A DNA stretch of 64,000 nt, from the NCBI RefSeq assembly GCF_002835805.1, contig NZ_PISE01000004.1, positions 62,001 through 126,000 of the forward strand, written 5' to 3'. A program made the position numbers and the translations under genes. The notes below the pieces were generated by a model. That model made no database searches and was not told the origin of the DNA. It saw only the letters and a program-made list of their open reading frames with translations. Source of the stretch: Niallia nealsonii. Lineage in GTDB: Bacteria > Bacillota > Bacilli > Bacillales > Cytobacillaceae. Every line of letters begins with the position of its first letter. Position 1 is the stretch's first letter. Positions 7,442 to 14,856 of this stretch are shown here, piece after piece.

Positions 7442-8440
7442 ATGAAAAGTAGTTTAGATTTAGAAAACCTAGTCAAAAAATCATTAAAATTAAATGCTAT
7501 TACAATAGAGGAAGGTTTAGGGATTCTGCAAATAGAGAATGAGCGGATTCTTGAGCTAATGAATGCTGCTTATCAAATTAGGAAGTATTTTTATGGAAAC
7601 AAAGTAAAATTAAATATGCTGTTGAATACAAAAAGCGGCCTATGCCCAGAAAATTGTGGTTATTGTTCCCAGTCGATTGTTTCAGAAGCAGCAGTAGAAA
7701 AGTATTCTCTTCTTGATAAAGAAACCATTATAGAGGGTGCAAAAGAAGCAATTCGGAGAAAAGCCGGCACTTATTGTATTGTGGCAAGTGGGCGGGGACC
7801 TACAAATAGGGAAATTGAACAAATTGCGGAAGCAGTGAAAGAAATTACTGAGACTACTTCTTTAAAAATATGCGCTTGTTTAGGGCTGTTAACTAAAGAA
7901 AAAGCTGAGCGGCTAAAAGAAGCGGGGGTGCATCGATATAATCACAATATTAATACACATAAGAATCATCATGAATATATTACAACAACCCATACATATG
8001 ACCAGCGAATTGATACAATCCAGCTAATAAAAAATACAAATATTTCTCCATGTTCTGGAATAATTATTGGCATGGGAGAAACAGATGAACAAATTGTGGA
8101 GATGGCCTTTGCATTAAAGGAATTGGAAATAGACAGTATTCCTGTTAATTTTCTTCATCCCATTTCAGGCACTCCATTAGGAAATTTACCTCTTACCATA
8201 CCGTTGAAAGCATTAAAAGTATTGGCTTTAATTCGTTTCATTTGTCCCAATAAAGAGATTCGGGTTTCAGGAGGAAGGGAAATAAACCTCAGGTCCTTGC
8301 AGCCAATGGCCCTTTATGCAGCCAACTCTATTTTTGTTGGCGATTATTTAACCACTCAAGGGCAGCAGGTGGAGGCAGATCATCAGTTGATAGAAGATTT
8401 AGGATTTGAAATAGAAACTTGCGCCTTAGAAAACTTGTAA
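7442..8440 (+). CDS. bioB: Biotin synthase
   Basis: 332-residue radical SAM enzyme that inserts sulfur into dethiobiotin in the last step of biotin synthesis. The radical SAM cluster ligands are Cys68, Cys72 and Cys75 (CPENCGYC), followed by the BioB motif YNHNINT and by VNFLHPISGTPL. AAAGGAGG precedes the ATG. Expression is evidently controlled by the BirA box upstream. No other biotin gene (bioA, bioD, bioF, bioW, bioI) lies beside it, so this is a stand-alone transcription unit; precursor synthesis genes are elsewhere or missing. Confidence 0.97.
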   Translation: MKSSLDLENLVKKSLKLNAITIEEGLGILQIENERILELMNAAYQIRKYFYGNKVKLNMLLNTKSGLCPENCGYCSQSIVSEAAVEKYSLLDKETIIEGAKEAIRRKAGTYCIVASGRGPTNREIEQIAEAVKEITETTSLKICACLGLLTKEKAERLKEAGVHRYNHNINTHKNHHEYITTTHTYDQRIDTIQLIKNTNISPCSGIIIGMGETDEQIVEMAFALKELEIDSIPVNFLHPISGTPLGNLPLTIPLKALKVLALIRFICPNKEIRVSGGREINLRSLQPMALYAANSIFVGDYLTTQGQQVEADHQLIEDLGFEIETCALENL

Positions 8441-8469
8441 AGGAAAAAAGTAAAATTGCACAGAAAGGG

Positions 8470-8496
8470 GGCTGGCGAATGCCAGTCTCTTTTTTA
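8470..8496 (+). terminator. Terminator after bioB
   Basis: GGCTGGC, GAAT loop, GCCAGTC, then T-rich run. Confidence 0.8.
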
Positions 8497-8518
8497 TAAG
8501 TAAATTTCCTCTTGTAAA

Positions 8519-8568
8519 AACTAATGATATTAGTTAAGATAAAACTAATATCATTAGTTTTATCTTAA
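8519..8568 (+). promoter_or_regulatory. Double palindromic operator before the metallo-hydrolase/TetR operon
   Basis: Two inverted repeats with identical arms: AACTAAT/GAT/ATTAGTT at 8519-8535 and AACTAAT/ATC/ATTAGTT at 8543-8559. The second is extended to a perfect 35 bp palindrome, 8534-8568 (arms TTAAGATAAAACTAAT). Its right end runs into the AAGGAG ribosome site. One arm set is repeated upstream of the decayed gene copy at 11505. Probable target of the TetR protein encoded at 9284. Confidence 0.7.
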
Positions 8569-8579
8569 GGAGTGAAAAA

Positions 8580-9269
8580 ATGAGAATAACAAAGCATAAT
8601 CATTTGTATCAGTTAACTTTTTTTCCAAATATATTCCCTGTGAACTGTTATCTTATAGAGGAGGAAAATGAATTGACATTAATTGATGCGGCACTCCCTT
8701 TCAGCTATAAGTACATTTTAGAGGCAGCGAAAAATATAAAAAAACCTATTACAAAAATTGTTTTAACACATGCCCATGGAGACCATATTGGTTCTTTAGA
8801 TGCGTTAAAGGAAAATCTTCCTGATGCGATCGTATATATTTCTGAAAGGGATGCAAAAATTCTGCAAGGAGACCACTCTATTCTAAAGGAAGAAGAACCA
8901 CATAAGCTTAAAGGCGGATTGCCAAAGAATATCCGCACAAAACCAGATGTTCTGCTAAAGGATGGGGATCGTATCGGTTCCTTCACATGTGTTAGTATGC
9001 CTGGTCATACCCCTGGCAGTATGGCTTTTCTAGATAATAGGGATAATAGTTTAATAGCAGGAGATGCTTTTCAAACAAAAGGAGGGTTAGCCATTTCAGG
9101 ACAATGGAAAATATTATTTCCTTTTCCTACGATGGCAACGTGGAATAAGGAAGCAGCTTTAAAAAGTGCCGAAAAAATATTATCCTATGATATTTCTCTT
9201 TTAGCAGTAGGGCATGGAGATTTGCTGAAGAACCCACAGAATCAATTAAAGAAGTTATTATCTAAATAG
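8580..9269 (+). CDS. MBL-fold metallo-hydrolase
   Basis: 229-residue metallo-beta-lactamase-fold hydrolase. The metal site is complete: His64, His66, Asp68 and His69 in THAHGDH, a further His in MPGHTPGS, Asp in IAGDAF and His in VGHGD. Enzymes of this type hydrolyse thioesters, lactones or phosphoesters; the specific substrate is unknown. It is first in a two-gene operon with the TetR gene 14 nt downstream, so it is probably induced by the compound that TetR senses. A degraded second copy lies at 11544. Confidence 0.9.
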   Translation: MRITKHNHLYQLTFFPNIFPVNCYLIEEENELTLIDAALPFSYKYILEAAKNIKKPITKIVLTHAHGDHIGSLDALKENLPDAIVYISERDAKILQGDHSILKEEEPHKLKGGLPKNIRTKPDVLLKDGDRIGSFTCVSMPGHTPGSMAFLDNRDNSLIAGDAFQTKGGLAISGQWKILFPFPTMATWNKEAALKSAEKILSYDISLLAVGHGDLLKNPQNQLKKLLSK

Positions 9270-9283
9270 AAGGAGCAGGAGAA

Positions 9284-9844
9284 ATGTCACCAAGAGCAGG
9301 AATTGTACTAGACGATATTATTAGAGTTGCAGCAGAGATTGCAGATGCAAATGGATTGCAGGAAGTAACGATGGCGAATTTAGCAAAACGCCTACTAATA
9401 AAATCACCCTCTCTTTATAATCATATCAGCGGTTTGCCGGAATTATTTAATCGATTAACATTGTTAGCACTCGAAAATTTTTATGCTGAATTAAAACAGG
9501 CTACACTAGGATTGGAGAAAAAAGAAGCAATCCATGCTTTAAGCCAATCTTACATCGAATTTGCAAGAAATCATCCCGGACTATATGAATTAACAATCGA
9601 GGCCCCTAATCCAAAACAAAAGGATATCGTTCATATGGCGGATAAAATTATTGCACTAATTACGGAAGTTCTGAGTCCATTTCACTTAGCTGAAGAGAAC
9701 TTAATCCATGCTATTCGAGGGTTTCGCAGCCTATTGCATGGATTTGCGTTCATCGACTTAAAAGGTGGATTCGGTATGCCGGTAGATATAGATCAAAGCT
9801 TTACTTTTTTAGTGGATGCATTTTTGCGCGGGTTAAAAGAGTAG
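9284..9844 (+). CDS. TetR family regulator with WHG-type C-terminal domain
   Basis: 186 residues. The helix-turn-helix is at about residues 10-55 (VAAEIADANGLQEVTMANLAKRLLIKSPSLYNH). The C-terminal region (GFRSLLHGFAFIDLKGGFG near 145-165) matches the WHG/TetR_C_33-like ligand domain. AGGAG precedes the ATG. Cotranscribed with the hydrolase, hence probably autoregulated through the AACTAAT palindromes at 8519-8559. An equivalent regulator has been lost from the duplicated locus downstream. Confidence 0.9.
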   Translation: MSPRAGIVLDDIIRVAAEIADANGLQEVTMANLAKRLLIKSPSLYNHISGLPELFNRLTLLALENFYAELKQATLGLEKKEAIHALSQSYIEFARNHPGLYELTIEAPNPKQKDIVHMADKIIALITEVLSPFHLAEENLIHAIRGFRSLLHGFAFIDLKGGFGMPVDIDQSFTFLVDAFLRGLKE

Positions 9845-9867
9845 ATTGTTTATTGTTGCTTCAGAAT

Positions 9868-9937
9868 TTTAAGAGTGTGCTGCAGTTTTTGCTGCGTTTT
9901 TTCTCTAGATAGTTATTTTTCAATGAAAATCGATACG
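9868..9937 (+). repeat. Short repeat family D, diverged copy
   Basis: TGCTGCAGTTTTTGCTGCG followed by TAGATAGTTATTTTTCAATGAAAATCG, a weaker version of the 4740/7289 block. The rest of the 9845-10156 gap holds a terminator and the upstream region of the MFS gene. Confidence 0.5.
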
Positions 9938-9946
9938 CGTTAAACT

Positions 9947-9977
9947 AGAAGGCTGCATAAGGAGCAGCCTTCTTTTA
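9947..9977 (+). terminator. Terminator of the hydrolase/TetR operon
   Basis: AGAAGGCTGC, 7 nt loop, GCAGCCTTCT, TTTAGTT. The same stem recurs at 11982 after the decayed copy. Confidence 0.85.
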
Positions 9978-10156
9978 GTTATTTATAAACAGATCTAGGA
10001 ATTGCATAGGAAGCTACTTCGTATTCTTGGAAAATTAAATAAATGCGGCTGCTTGTATGTTTGTTCACTGTAGGGAAAATGTAGAGAAGGATTAAATCAT
10101 TTTTTCTCGTATATTAATAGTGTTTAGCAACTTTAAATGACGACAGGAGGAGTAGA

Positions 10157-11404
10157 ATGGAAGATCCAAATTATAAAGTTAAATCCAAAAGTTTGAACAA
10201 GAATATAAATTTTAATTATTATGTTTTATTATCAATAGTCTTTGGCGGCTTCCTTATTTTTGGTTTATCTGAAAACATAAAGGGTCCTGCTATACCAAAG
10301 ATTCAGACTGATTTTAGTTTGAGTGAAGCTCAGCTTGGTTTTTTGCTTGCTTTAAACTCTCTTGGTTATCTTTTGGCATGTTCTTTTACATCTGCATTAT
10401 CTAATAAAATTGGCATTAAATGGACAGGGATTATTGCTTTTGTTTCAATGGCTTTTGCAGGTGTATGTATGTATTTTTCTCATGCTTACTTTTTTCTGTC
10501 TGCTTCTTATTTTCTTTTATACATTGGGAACGGCATGCTTGAAATTGGTCTAGGAATTATGGCAGCTCGCATTTTTACAAAAAATACTGGAATGATGATG
10601 AATCTTTCTCACTTTTTTTATGGGTTAAGTTCAATAGTAGCCCCTATTTTTGCCTCGTCGATGATGACATGGGAGGCAGGAAGTGAAGAGCTTGGCTGGC
10701 GTGGAATGTATTTTATTATGTTGTCGGTTTCTCTTTTGCCTATTATTCCGTCCTTATTAGGAAAGTTTCCACAAGAGCATGCAGAAAAAGAAGAAGTAAT
10801 TTCGTACTATTCCCTTGTTCGCGACCCAGTTGCATGGCTGATTGTAGCCATTCTTTCTTTTGGAATTGTATCAGAAGTTTCTGTTGGCAATTGGCTTGTT
10901 AACTTTTTGGTCAAATCATATAGCTGGAGTTTGAAAGATGCTGCGGAGATGCTGTCGTTATTTTTTCTGTTCTTTACTTTAGCTAGACTATTATTTGGGC
11001 CTATTACAGATAAAATTGGCTATACTTTATCGATCATGATTTTTTCCTTTTTTTCCGGTATATGCAGTTTATCTGCAGTAATAGTAGGAGAAAAAGGGGC
11101 TATTCTTTTTGCAATTGCCGGTGTTGGAATTGCTCCCATCTATCCAACTGTTATGGCATTATTGACGAAACTGTATCCGAAAGGAACGGGAACAGCTATT
11201 ACATTTACCGTTACATTAATGGGGATTGCTAGTGTAATCGGCAGTTTCTTTATCGGTTTTATTATTGATTCTGTCGGGGGCGGGAAAAATAATATTCTTG
11301 GATTGCAGGTGGGTTATGGAATGATTGGTGTTCTAGCTCTTATTTGTTCCATTTGCTGCATTTTTTTGTTTGTAGTTTTGCGGAAAAGAAATAAAGTGGT
11401 TTAA
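10157..11404 (+). CDS. MFS transporter (FucP-like subgroup)
   Basis: 415 residues with about 12 hydrophobic segments separated by a central loop near residues 195-220. Features of the family: PAIPKIQTDFSLSEAQLGFLLALNSLGYLLAC in the first helices, the MNLSHFFYGLSSIVAPI helix found in the FucP/sugar-like subgroup, and PIYPTVMALLTKLYPKGTGTA in the tenth to eleventh segments. CAGGAGGAG precedes the ATG. Likely an uptake symporter for a sugar-like or similar small solute, but the substrate is open. Single gene between the intact and decayed hydrolase loci, which may have been separated by its insertion. Confidence 0.85.
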   Translation: MEDPNYKVKSKSLNKNINFNYYVLLSIVFGGFLIFGLSENIKGPAIPKIQTDFSLSEAQLGFLLALNSLGYLLACSFTSALSNKIGIKWTGIIAFVSMAFAGVCMYFSHAYFFLSASYFLLYIGNGMLEIGLGIMAARIFTKNTGMMMNLSHFFYGLSSIVAPIFASSMMTWEAGSEELGWRGMYFIMLSVSLLPIIPSLLGKFPQEHAEKEEVISYYSLVRDPVAWLIVAILSFGIVSEVSVGNWLVNFLVKSYSWSLKDAAEMLSLFFLFFTLARLLFGPITDKIGYTLSIMIFSFFSGICSLSAVIVGEKGAILFAIAGVGIAPIYPTVMALLTKLYPKGTGTAITFTVTLMGIASVIGSFFIGFIIDSVGGGKNNILGLQVGYGMIGVLALICSICCIFLFVVLRKRNKVV

Positions 11405-11504
11405 AGAACAAAAAGCCTTTAGCTATTGAGCAAATGTTCTATCGCTATGGGCTTTCGGTTTTAAACGGTAGGCAAATAATGATTTTTACATTTCTGTTTG
11501 TGAA

Positions 11505-11521
11505 AACTAATGATATTAGTT
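11505..11521 (+). promoter_or_regulatory. Retained operator of the decayed hydrolase locus
   Basis: AACTAAT/GAT/ATTAGTT, identical to the first palindrome at 8519-8535. Only one palindrome is kept; the 35 bp one is absent and the AAGGAG ribosome site follows directly. Confidence 0.75.
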
Positions 11522-11543
11522 TCATAATAAGGAGTGAAAAGAG

Positions 11544-11967
11544 TTGAGAATAACAAAGCAAAACTACTTGAATCAATTAACTTTTTTTCCGAACGTGTTT
11601 CCTATTAATTGATGCTGCACTTCCCTTCAGCTATAAGAAAACCTTAGAGGCAGCGGAAAGTTTAAATAAACCAATCACAAAAATTGTTTTAACACATGCC
11701 CATGGAGACCATATAGGAGAGTTAGATGCTTTAAAGGAAAATCTTCCGAACGCTAAAGTATTTATTTCAGAAAGAGATGCACAAATCTTGCAAGGAGACC
11801 ACTCTATTGCGAAGGAGATAGAACAGGCTCGCTCACCTGCATTAGTATGCCTGGCCCTACTCCTGGAAGTATGGCAGGCATACTAGTTTAATAGCAGGGG
11901 ATGCTTTTCAAGTAAAAGGTGATTTAGCCATCTCAGGACAGTGGAAGCTATTTTTTGAAAAAAATCG
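11544..11967 (+). pseudogene. Decayed second copy of the MBL-fold hydrolase (and lost TetR)
   Basis: Begins RITKQNYLNQLTFFPNVFP, closely matching the intact gene at 8580, from a TTG in the place of its ATG. It stops after 22 codons because 38 nt are missing between two ATTAAT sequences, which shifts the frame. The THAHGDH metal motif survives in another frame at about 11694-11714. Further deletions remove the region after GDHSI, part of GSMAFL, and everything from KLFF to the end, including the whole TetR gene. The break joins hydrolase sequence to the repeat and terminator normally found after tetR. Confidence 0.9.
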
Positions 11968-11981
11968 ACACGTGAAAAACT

Positions 11982-12014
11982 AAGAAGGCTGCGCTCTATG
12001 CAGCCTTCTTTTAT
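11982..12014 (+). terminator. Terminator left behind the decayed locus
   Basis: AAGAAGGCTGC, 7 nt loop, GCAGCCTTCTT, TT-rich; a copy of the hairpin at 9947. Confidence 0.8.
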
Positions 12015-12078
12015 TTACTTATAAACAGAGCGATGAGGAGCTCCTTTTTCAATCAGCCTTTTAAAATGGGTATTATTT

Positions 12079-12510
12079 TTAATACCCCATTGGAGCCCAT
12101 GACATAGAATAAGTAACTTTCTTTTTTGTGCCTTGATTTACCAAATGAAATCTATAGCCGTCATTCGGTGAGAACTTTGGAGACTCGAACCTAGTAGTGC
12201 CATTTTTGTTTGCAGTTATGGTTTTAATTGTCTGCCAAGAGCCCTTATTATTCTTTTTAATTTGTATGTATACTTTATAAGTTCCCTTTGCTGAGCTAGT
12301 TGATTTAATAGATCCATTTGTTAAAGCTATTTTCTTTGTATTACTCCATTTCTCATAATAGTTTTTTGTATCTACATAATTTGTAAAATATCCACTTTTA
12401 TATTTAAATACCTCAAAACCTGCAGCCTCTGATTTTTGTGGAGTTACAGCAAATCCACTAATAAGCAATACAAAAACCATTACAATTGACATAAAAAATT
12501 TTTTCATCAT
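12079..12510 (-). CDS. Hypothetical secreted protein
   Basis: 143 residues with a clear signal peptide: MMKKFF, hydrophobic core IVMVFVLLISGF, then AVTPQKSEAA with a likely cut after EAA near residue 30. The mature part is small, basic, rich in Lys, Thr, Ser and aromatic residues, and looks beta-stranded (TYKVYIQIKKNNKGSWQTI, TRFESPKF, YRFHLVNQG). No cysteines in the mature part and no recognised domain. GAGGAAG lies upstream of the ATG. Single gene; function unknown. Confidence 0.75.
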   Translation of the reverse strand: MMKKFFMSIVMVFVLLISGFAVTPQKSEAAGFEVFKYKSGYFTNYVDTKNYYEKWSNTKKIALTNGSIKSTSSAKGTYKVYIQIKKNNKGSWQTIKTITANKNGTTRFESPKFSPNDGYRFHLVNQGTKKKVTYSMSWAPMGY

Positions 12511-12635
12511 ATTAAATTTCTTCCTCTCTTAAACGATTTTATTTCTCCCTTAAATAGGATAAAAAAATTGGATAAAATAGGCAACCGACTATTATCCTAA
12601 TTTTGTTTCATACGAAAAATGGTGAATGTTATTTA

Positions 12636-12722
12636 TTTTGCTGCAGTTTTTTAATGTTTTGCTTCATTTTTTAGGGGAGGTGCTGCGTTTTTCTTCCATA
12701 TAGCTATTTTTTTACAAAAATT
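12636..12722 (+). repeat. Short repeat family D, diverged copy
   Basis: TTGCTGCAGTTTTTTAATG, a second GTGCTGCGTTTTT, then ATATAGCTATTTTTTTACAA. The rest of the 12511-12879 gap contains the upstream region of putP with no other feature I can support. Confidence 0.5.
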
Positions 12723-12879
12723 TACAATGATTCAAAAAAATAAGATAAAGCTACCATTTCAAGAAACAATTTATTTTCGAAAAAAAGATATGGAATTTTG
12801 AAAACTTTCTGCTATATTAATAGTTTAGGCTAATCTAATTAGATAGATATTTTTTAGCAAAGGCAAAGGAGAATGAAGG

Positions 12880-14343
12880 TTGGATACACAGATTCTAATT
12901 TCTATCAGTATTTATATGGTCGGCATGCTGGTGATTGGCTTTTTTGCCTACAAACGCACGTCGAATTTATCCGATTATATGTTAGGAGGACGGTCAATTG
13001 GTCCTGCTGTTACGGCATTGAGTGCAGGTGCAGCGGATATGAGCGGATGGCTTTTAATGGGCCTTCCTGGCGCTATGTATATACAAGGTTTAAGCGCATC
13101 ATGGATTGCCATTGGTTTAACAATAGGTGCTTATTTAAACTGGCTGTATGTTGCACCTAGACTCCGAACTTTCACAGAACATGCCAATAATTCTATGACT
13201 ATTCCAGCTTATTTGGAGAATCGTTTTGGGGATAAATCCAATATGCTGCGATTAACTTCAGGACTCGTTATTATTGTATTTTTTACATTTTATGTTTCTT
13301 CTGGAATGGTATCAGGTGGTGTTCTGTTTCAGACAACTTTTAATCTAGATTACCAGGCAGGACTTTGGATTATTGCGGCAGTTGTTATTGCTTATACATT
13401 ATTTGGCGGCTTTTTAGCCGTAACTTGGACAGATTTTGTTCAAGGGATGATTATGGTTATTGCACTTGTTCTTGTGCCTGCTGTTACGATTATGGAAGTT
13501 GGTGGAATTGGGCCAGCATTTAGTGAAATCAAAGGGATAGATCCGAAATTATTTGATATTTTTAAAGGAACTACAGTACTGGGAATCGTATCCTTACTAG
13601 CATGGGGATTAGGCTATTTTGGACAGCCTCATATTATTGTGCGGTTTATGGCAATTTCCTCTGTAAAAGAAATTAAAAAAGCGCGGCGCATAGGCATGAG
13701 CTGGATGATTTTTTCAGTGGGAGGGGCTATGTTTACTGGCTTTATAGGATTGGCTTATTATTCAAAGAAAGGACTTGATTTATCTGATCCTGAGACAGTA
13801 TTTATTAAGCTGAGCGAGATATTGTTTCATCCTCTTATTACAGGTTTCCTATTGGCGGCATTGCTGGCAGCAGTTATGAGCACTATCTCTTCCCAGCTGC
13901 TTGTTACGGCAAGTTCTTTAACAGAAGATGTGTACAAAACATTCTTCCGCCGATCTGCAACAGATAAGGAACTATTGCTTATAAGCAAGCTTGCAGTTCT
14001 TGCGGTATCTGTTGTTTCTGTTATCCTTGCACTTGATAAAAGCGGCACGATTCTTTCATTAGTCGGCTATGCTTGGGCAGGTTTTGGCGCTTCATTTGGA
14101 CCTGTTATTTTATTGAGTTTGTACTGGAAACGAATGAATAGATGGGGAGCTCTTGCAGGAATTATTGGCGGGGCAGTCACTGTTATCATTTGGGCTAATA
14201 TTCCAGTGCTTGTTAATAATTTGTATGAAATTATTCCAGGATTTTTTGTGGGATTAGTTGCCATTTGGGTAGTCAGCTTGTTAACGGAAGCACCGAGCGA
14301 GGAAATGAACAAAAAGTTTGACGAATATACACATTCTGAATAA
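12880..14343 (+). CDS. putP: Sodium/proline symporter
   Basis: 487-residue SSS-family transporter importing proline with sodium for nutrition or osmoprotection (PutP/OpuE group). About 13 transmembrane segments. Family landmarks: YMLGGRSIGPAVTALSAGAADMSGWLLMGLPG in the first half, the LAVTWTDFVQG loop, and AAVMSTISSQLLVTASSLTEDVYK (sodium-site helix). Start is TTG at 12880 with AAAGGAG 8 nt upstream; no in-frame ATG is better placed. No proline catabolism genes are adjacent, so whether it serves osmoprotection or proline use is not shown here. Confidence 0.95.
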   Translation: MDTQILISISIYMVGMLVIGFFAYKRTSNLSDYMLGGRSIGPAVTALSAGAADMSGWLLMGLPGAMYIQGLSASWIAIGLTIGAYLNWLYVAPRLRTFTEHANNSMTIPAYLENRFGDKSNMLRLTSGLVIIVFFTFYVSSGMVSGGVLFQTTFNLDYQAGLWIIAAVVIAYTLFGGFLAVTWTDFVQGMIMVIALVLVPAVTIMEVGGIGPAFSEIKGIDPKLFDIFKGTTVLGIVSLLAWGLGYFGQPHIIVRFMAISSVKEIKKARRIGMSWMIFSVGGAMFTGFIGLAYYSKKGLDLSDPETVFIKLSEILFHPLITGFLLAALLAAVMSTISSQLLVTASSLTEDVYKTFFRRSATDKELLLISKLAVLAVSVVSVILALDKSGTILSLVGYAWAGFGASFGPVILLSLYWKRMNRWGALAGIIGGAVTVIIWANIPVLVNNLYEIIPGFFVGLVAIWVVSLLTEAPSEEMNKKFDEYTHSE

Positions 14344-14356
14344 AAGCAGTATGAAG

Positions 14357-14394
14357 AACCCCTTAGCTTTTCTGTGCTAAGGGGTTTATTTTTT
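14357..14394. terminator. Bidirectional terminator between putP and a small minus-strand gene
   Basis: AACCCCTTAGC, loop, GCTAAGGGGTT, with T-rich tail on the plus strand and the matching A/T tail on the other side. It touches the stop codon of the 35-residue gene at 14393. Confidence 0.85.
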
Positions 14395-14500
14395 AATTAT
14401 CCTTTTCTTTTTCTTTATTTGATTTCTTTTCTTTTTCCTCTTTTGGCGTTTCAATTACACGGTCGACTGTTTTGTTTTTTAAATCATTGCGCTCTACCAT
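14393..14500 (-). CDS. Tiny charged protein, 35 residues
   Basis: Reads MVERNDLKNKTVDRVI and continues with a run of Glu/Lys (PKEEKEKK...KEKEKDN). AAAGGAGG lies 11-12 nt before the ATG. Upstream is a promoter-like block, GTTTCA / 15 nt / TCTATATATACAGTA, repeated exactly in layout before the 45-residue gene at 16898. The frame ends at a good terminator. Coding is supported by ribosome site, promoter similarity and terminator; there is no homology I recognise. The composition suggests a disordered or nucleic-acid/protein-binding peptide. Confidence 0.65.
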   Translation of the reverse strand: MVERNDLKNKTVDRVIETPKEEKEKKSNKEKEKDN

Positions 14501-14526
14501 CTGTTAGAACAACCTCCTTTGGTTTC

Positions 14527-14562
14527 TACTGTATATATAGACGAAGGCAAGGAAAATGAAAC
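14527..14562 (-). promoter_or_regulatory. Promoter-like block shared by two tiny genes, copy 1
   Basis: On the minus strand: GTTTCA, 15 nt, TCTATATATACAGTA. Identical motifs and spacing occur at 17059-17094. The TATACAGTA end resembles -10 elements of mother-cell sporulation sigma factors, but TATATA also fits the housekeeping factor, so the sigma factor is undecided. Confidence 0.6.
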
Positions 14563-14609
14563 ATTAATAAGATTAAGAAGAAAGCATTTTAATTTGATGG
14601 AAAGGGAGA

Positions 14610-14690
14610 GATTAGTTCAGTTTTATATATATTGCTTCTATTTTCTTCGAGATAGCTACTTTCTGGTAAAACAATGACAAAAATACAGTT
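14610..14690 (+). repeat. Short repeat family D, weak copy
   Basis: CAGTTTTATATATATTGCTTC and CGAGATAGCTACTTTCTGGTA resemble the D core. It lies in the gap before the PPC-repeat protein. Low similarity. Confidence 0.35.
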
Positions 14691-14856
14691 GAAAAGTTCT
14701 GATTTTTGAAATGTTATTGGATGAAATTAGGAGTAGTTGTGGTAAAATAAACTAGTTAATCTATATAAGGGATATTTGTTTGTTTCAGAGAGAGAATGCT
14801 AACTATAGCGGAGAACAAATAAAAGAAGGAAGAAAATATGGGTAGGGGGAAATTTA

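Noticed and set aside
14527-14562. ECF sigma promoter read on the plus strand from TGAAAC
   Set aside because: TGAAAC occurs, but no CGTA/CGTC -10 box follows at 16-17 nt on that strand; the conserved block only makes sense on the minus strand.
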